Positions 14,945 through 15,868 of a stretch of 15,868 nucleotides of DNA are shown piece after piece. The stretch spans positions 1-15,868 of the forward strand of contig CANGVZ010000012.1 in NCBI GenBank assembly GCA_947457285.1, given 5' to 3'. Numbering within the stretch: position 1 is the stretch's first letter; the number at the start of each line of letters is the position of its first letter. The notes beneath the pieces were generated by a model. That model was not told where the DNA came from. It searched no databases and saw nothing but the letters and a program-made list of their open reading frames with translations. This stretch comes from Flavobacteriales bacterium (lineage in GTDB: Bacteria; Bacteroidota; Bacteroidia; Flavobacteriales_D; Sanyastnellaceae). Made by a program: the position numbers and the translations under genes.

Positions 14945-15406
14945 CTAGAGTCCAAGGTCTTCTTTCTTCACGGATTCAACCACTTTGACGTCGATTCTCT
15001 TTTTAACCAGTAAGGCTTTTCCTACTACATATCCTCTGGCCTCCAGCTTTAGCTCATTTTGAAAAAAGAGCTTTAGCGCGTTTCCAATGAGGTCATTCAG
15101 GGCCTTTGAAGAAGCCTTCACTCTCAACACCTGAGTCGTTTTAGAGTGCTTGGGTATTATAATCTCATCAAATTGATCAATAACCCCAAAATACTTGCCT
15201 TCCACATATACTTCGATGTTCGACTCCTTCAAGGTCATTTTGTACCAATTGGGGTTTTCAATCTCGAAATATATCTGAGCCTCCACGCCATCCGATGTCA
15301 CGTCCCCGATGATTACATCCTGGACATCTGAAACCTTCACCTCTTCGTATAATTTGCACGAAGACAATGAAGCCATCAAGACGAGCATCCACAACCAACT
15401 TCTCAT
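14945..15406 (-). CDS. LEA14-like (WHy domain) lipoprotein
   Basis: A 153-residue predicted lipoprotein. The N-terminal signal peptide ends in the lipobox LSSC with Cys17 as the lipidated residue; no Asp follows it, and in Bacteroidota the final membrane cannot be told from that. The rest has the LEA type 2 pattern: VTSDGVEAQIYFEIENPNWY near 37-56, a strand with NIEVYVEGKYFG, and later strands ending in ARGYVVGKALLVKK. This beta-sandwich fold is known from LEA14 and the WHy domain; its role in bacteria is not settled. It starts 6 nt after the M20 peptidase stop and is probably co-transcribed with it. Confidence 0.88.
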   Translation of the reverse strand: MRSWLWMLVLMASLSSCKLYEEVKVSDVQDVIIGDVTSDGVEAQIYFEIENPNWYKMTLKESNIEVYVEGKYFGVIDQFDEIIIPKHSKTTQVLRVKASSKALNDLIGNALKLFFQNELKLEARGYVVGKALLVKKRIDVKVVESVKKEDLGL

Positions 15407-15412
15407 GATTTC

Positions 15413-15868
15413 TTATTCAGAAAAATATTTATGGAAATATGGAATGGTCTCAATTCCCTTATAGTAGTTGAACACCCCGTAGTGTTCGTTTGGTGAGTGC
15501 AATGCATCGCTATCCAAACCAAAGCCCATCAATACGCTCTTCAAGCCTAGTTCTCTTTCAAAAAGCGCTACGATTGGAATAGCACCGCCGCCTCTTGTAG
15601 GAATTGGCTTTTTACCGTAAGTAGTTTCCATCGCCTTGCTTGCAGCTTGATAAGCCTTACTATCGGTTGGCGTCACTACCGGTTCACCACCATGATGAGG
15701 TCTTACTTCCACCTTCACACCAGCTGGAGCGATTGATTCAAAGTGCTTTTTGAAAAGCTGAGTAATCTTTTCGCTCGCTTGATTTGGTACCAAGCGCATT
15801 GAGATTTTTGCAAATGCTTTTGATGGCAAAACCGTCTTAGCGCCTTCGCCAATGTAACCGCCCCAAAT
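15413..15868 (-). CDS. M20-family metallopeptidase (dipeptidase-like), C-terminal part
   Basis: The last 151 codons of a gene that begins beyond the right edge; the reading frame is open to the final base. The visible part starts with WGGYIGEGAKTVLPSKAFAKIS, the end of the dimerisation domain of the CNDP/dipeptidase branch of M20, where KTV(I/L)P and RLVP are typical. The catalytic domain then returns: GGGAIPIVALFE near the middle, and DALHSPNEHY with the last zinc-binding His. Such enzymes cut dipeptides using two zinc ions. The substrate cannot be set from this fragment, and it could also be an N-acyl amino acid hydrolase. It is followed by the lipoprotein gene after 6 nt. Confidence 0.92.
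   Translation of the reverse strand: MWGGYIGEGAKTVLPSKAFAKISMRLVPNQASEKITQLFKKHFESIAPAGVKVEVRPHHGGEPVVTPTDSKAYQAASKAMETTYGKKPIPTRGGGAIPIVALFERELGLKSVLMGFGLDSDALHSPNEHYGVFNYYKGIETIPYFHKYFSE

Noticed and set aside
1..15868. Mobile elements, CRISPR arrays, tRNA or rRNA genes
   Set aside because: I looked for transposase genes, direct-repeat arrays and RNA gene landmarks and saw none. Gene content is core-like throughout.

Overview
The window looks like chromosomal core DNA from a member of the Bacteroidota, most likely the Flavobacteriales. Three things point there. An atp operon codes atpBEFHAG but not the beta and epsilon subunits. One secreted protein ends in a type IX secretion (T9SS) sorting domain. 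The clearest promoter-like sites fit the Bacteroidota pattern TTG-N19-21-TAnnTTTG, and most starts lack an obvious Shine-Dalgarno sequence. The exact genus cannot be told from the sequence.

Left part, minus strand (1-6672). The F1Fo ATP synthase operon runs leftward from a promoter near 6700 as atpB-atpE-atpF-atpH-atpA-atpG and ends at a strong hairpin terminator at 1501-1529. Beyond it, in the same direction, lies an NtrY-like membrane sensor histidine kinase cut by the left edge.

Middle part, plus strand (6814-12877). A divergent promoter drives an AIM24/TIGR00266-family protein, then mnmH (tRNA 2-selenouridine synthase) and selD (selenophosphate synthetase), spaced by 3 nt and overlapped by 4 nt. 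SelD makes the selenophosphate that MnmH uses, so these two form one pathway. An uncharacterised GT-B-like protein overlaps the selD end and may have its own promoter. A separate promoter then precedes a secreted, Cys-rich repeat protein with a T9SS C-terminal domain.

Right part, minus strand (12874-15868). Reading leftward: the end of an M20 metallopeptidase, a LEA14-like lipoprotein, rpmH (bL34) with its own promoter and terminator, a GT4 glycosyltransferase, and rnhB (RNase HII) overlapping it. rnhB and the T9SS gene meet tail to tail with overlapping stop codons.

There is no gene-free stretch over 300 bases; the longest is the 141-nt divergent region at 6673-6813. I saw no tRNA, rRNA, CRISPR array, insertion sequence, attachment site or prophage. 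Most of the window is housekeeping DNA. The least explained parts are the GT-B-like gene, the Cys-repeat T9SS protein, the His-rich AtpB extension and the terminator that abuts the GT4 start codon. I found no convincing new multi-gene system.
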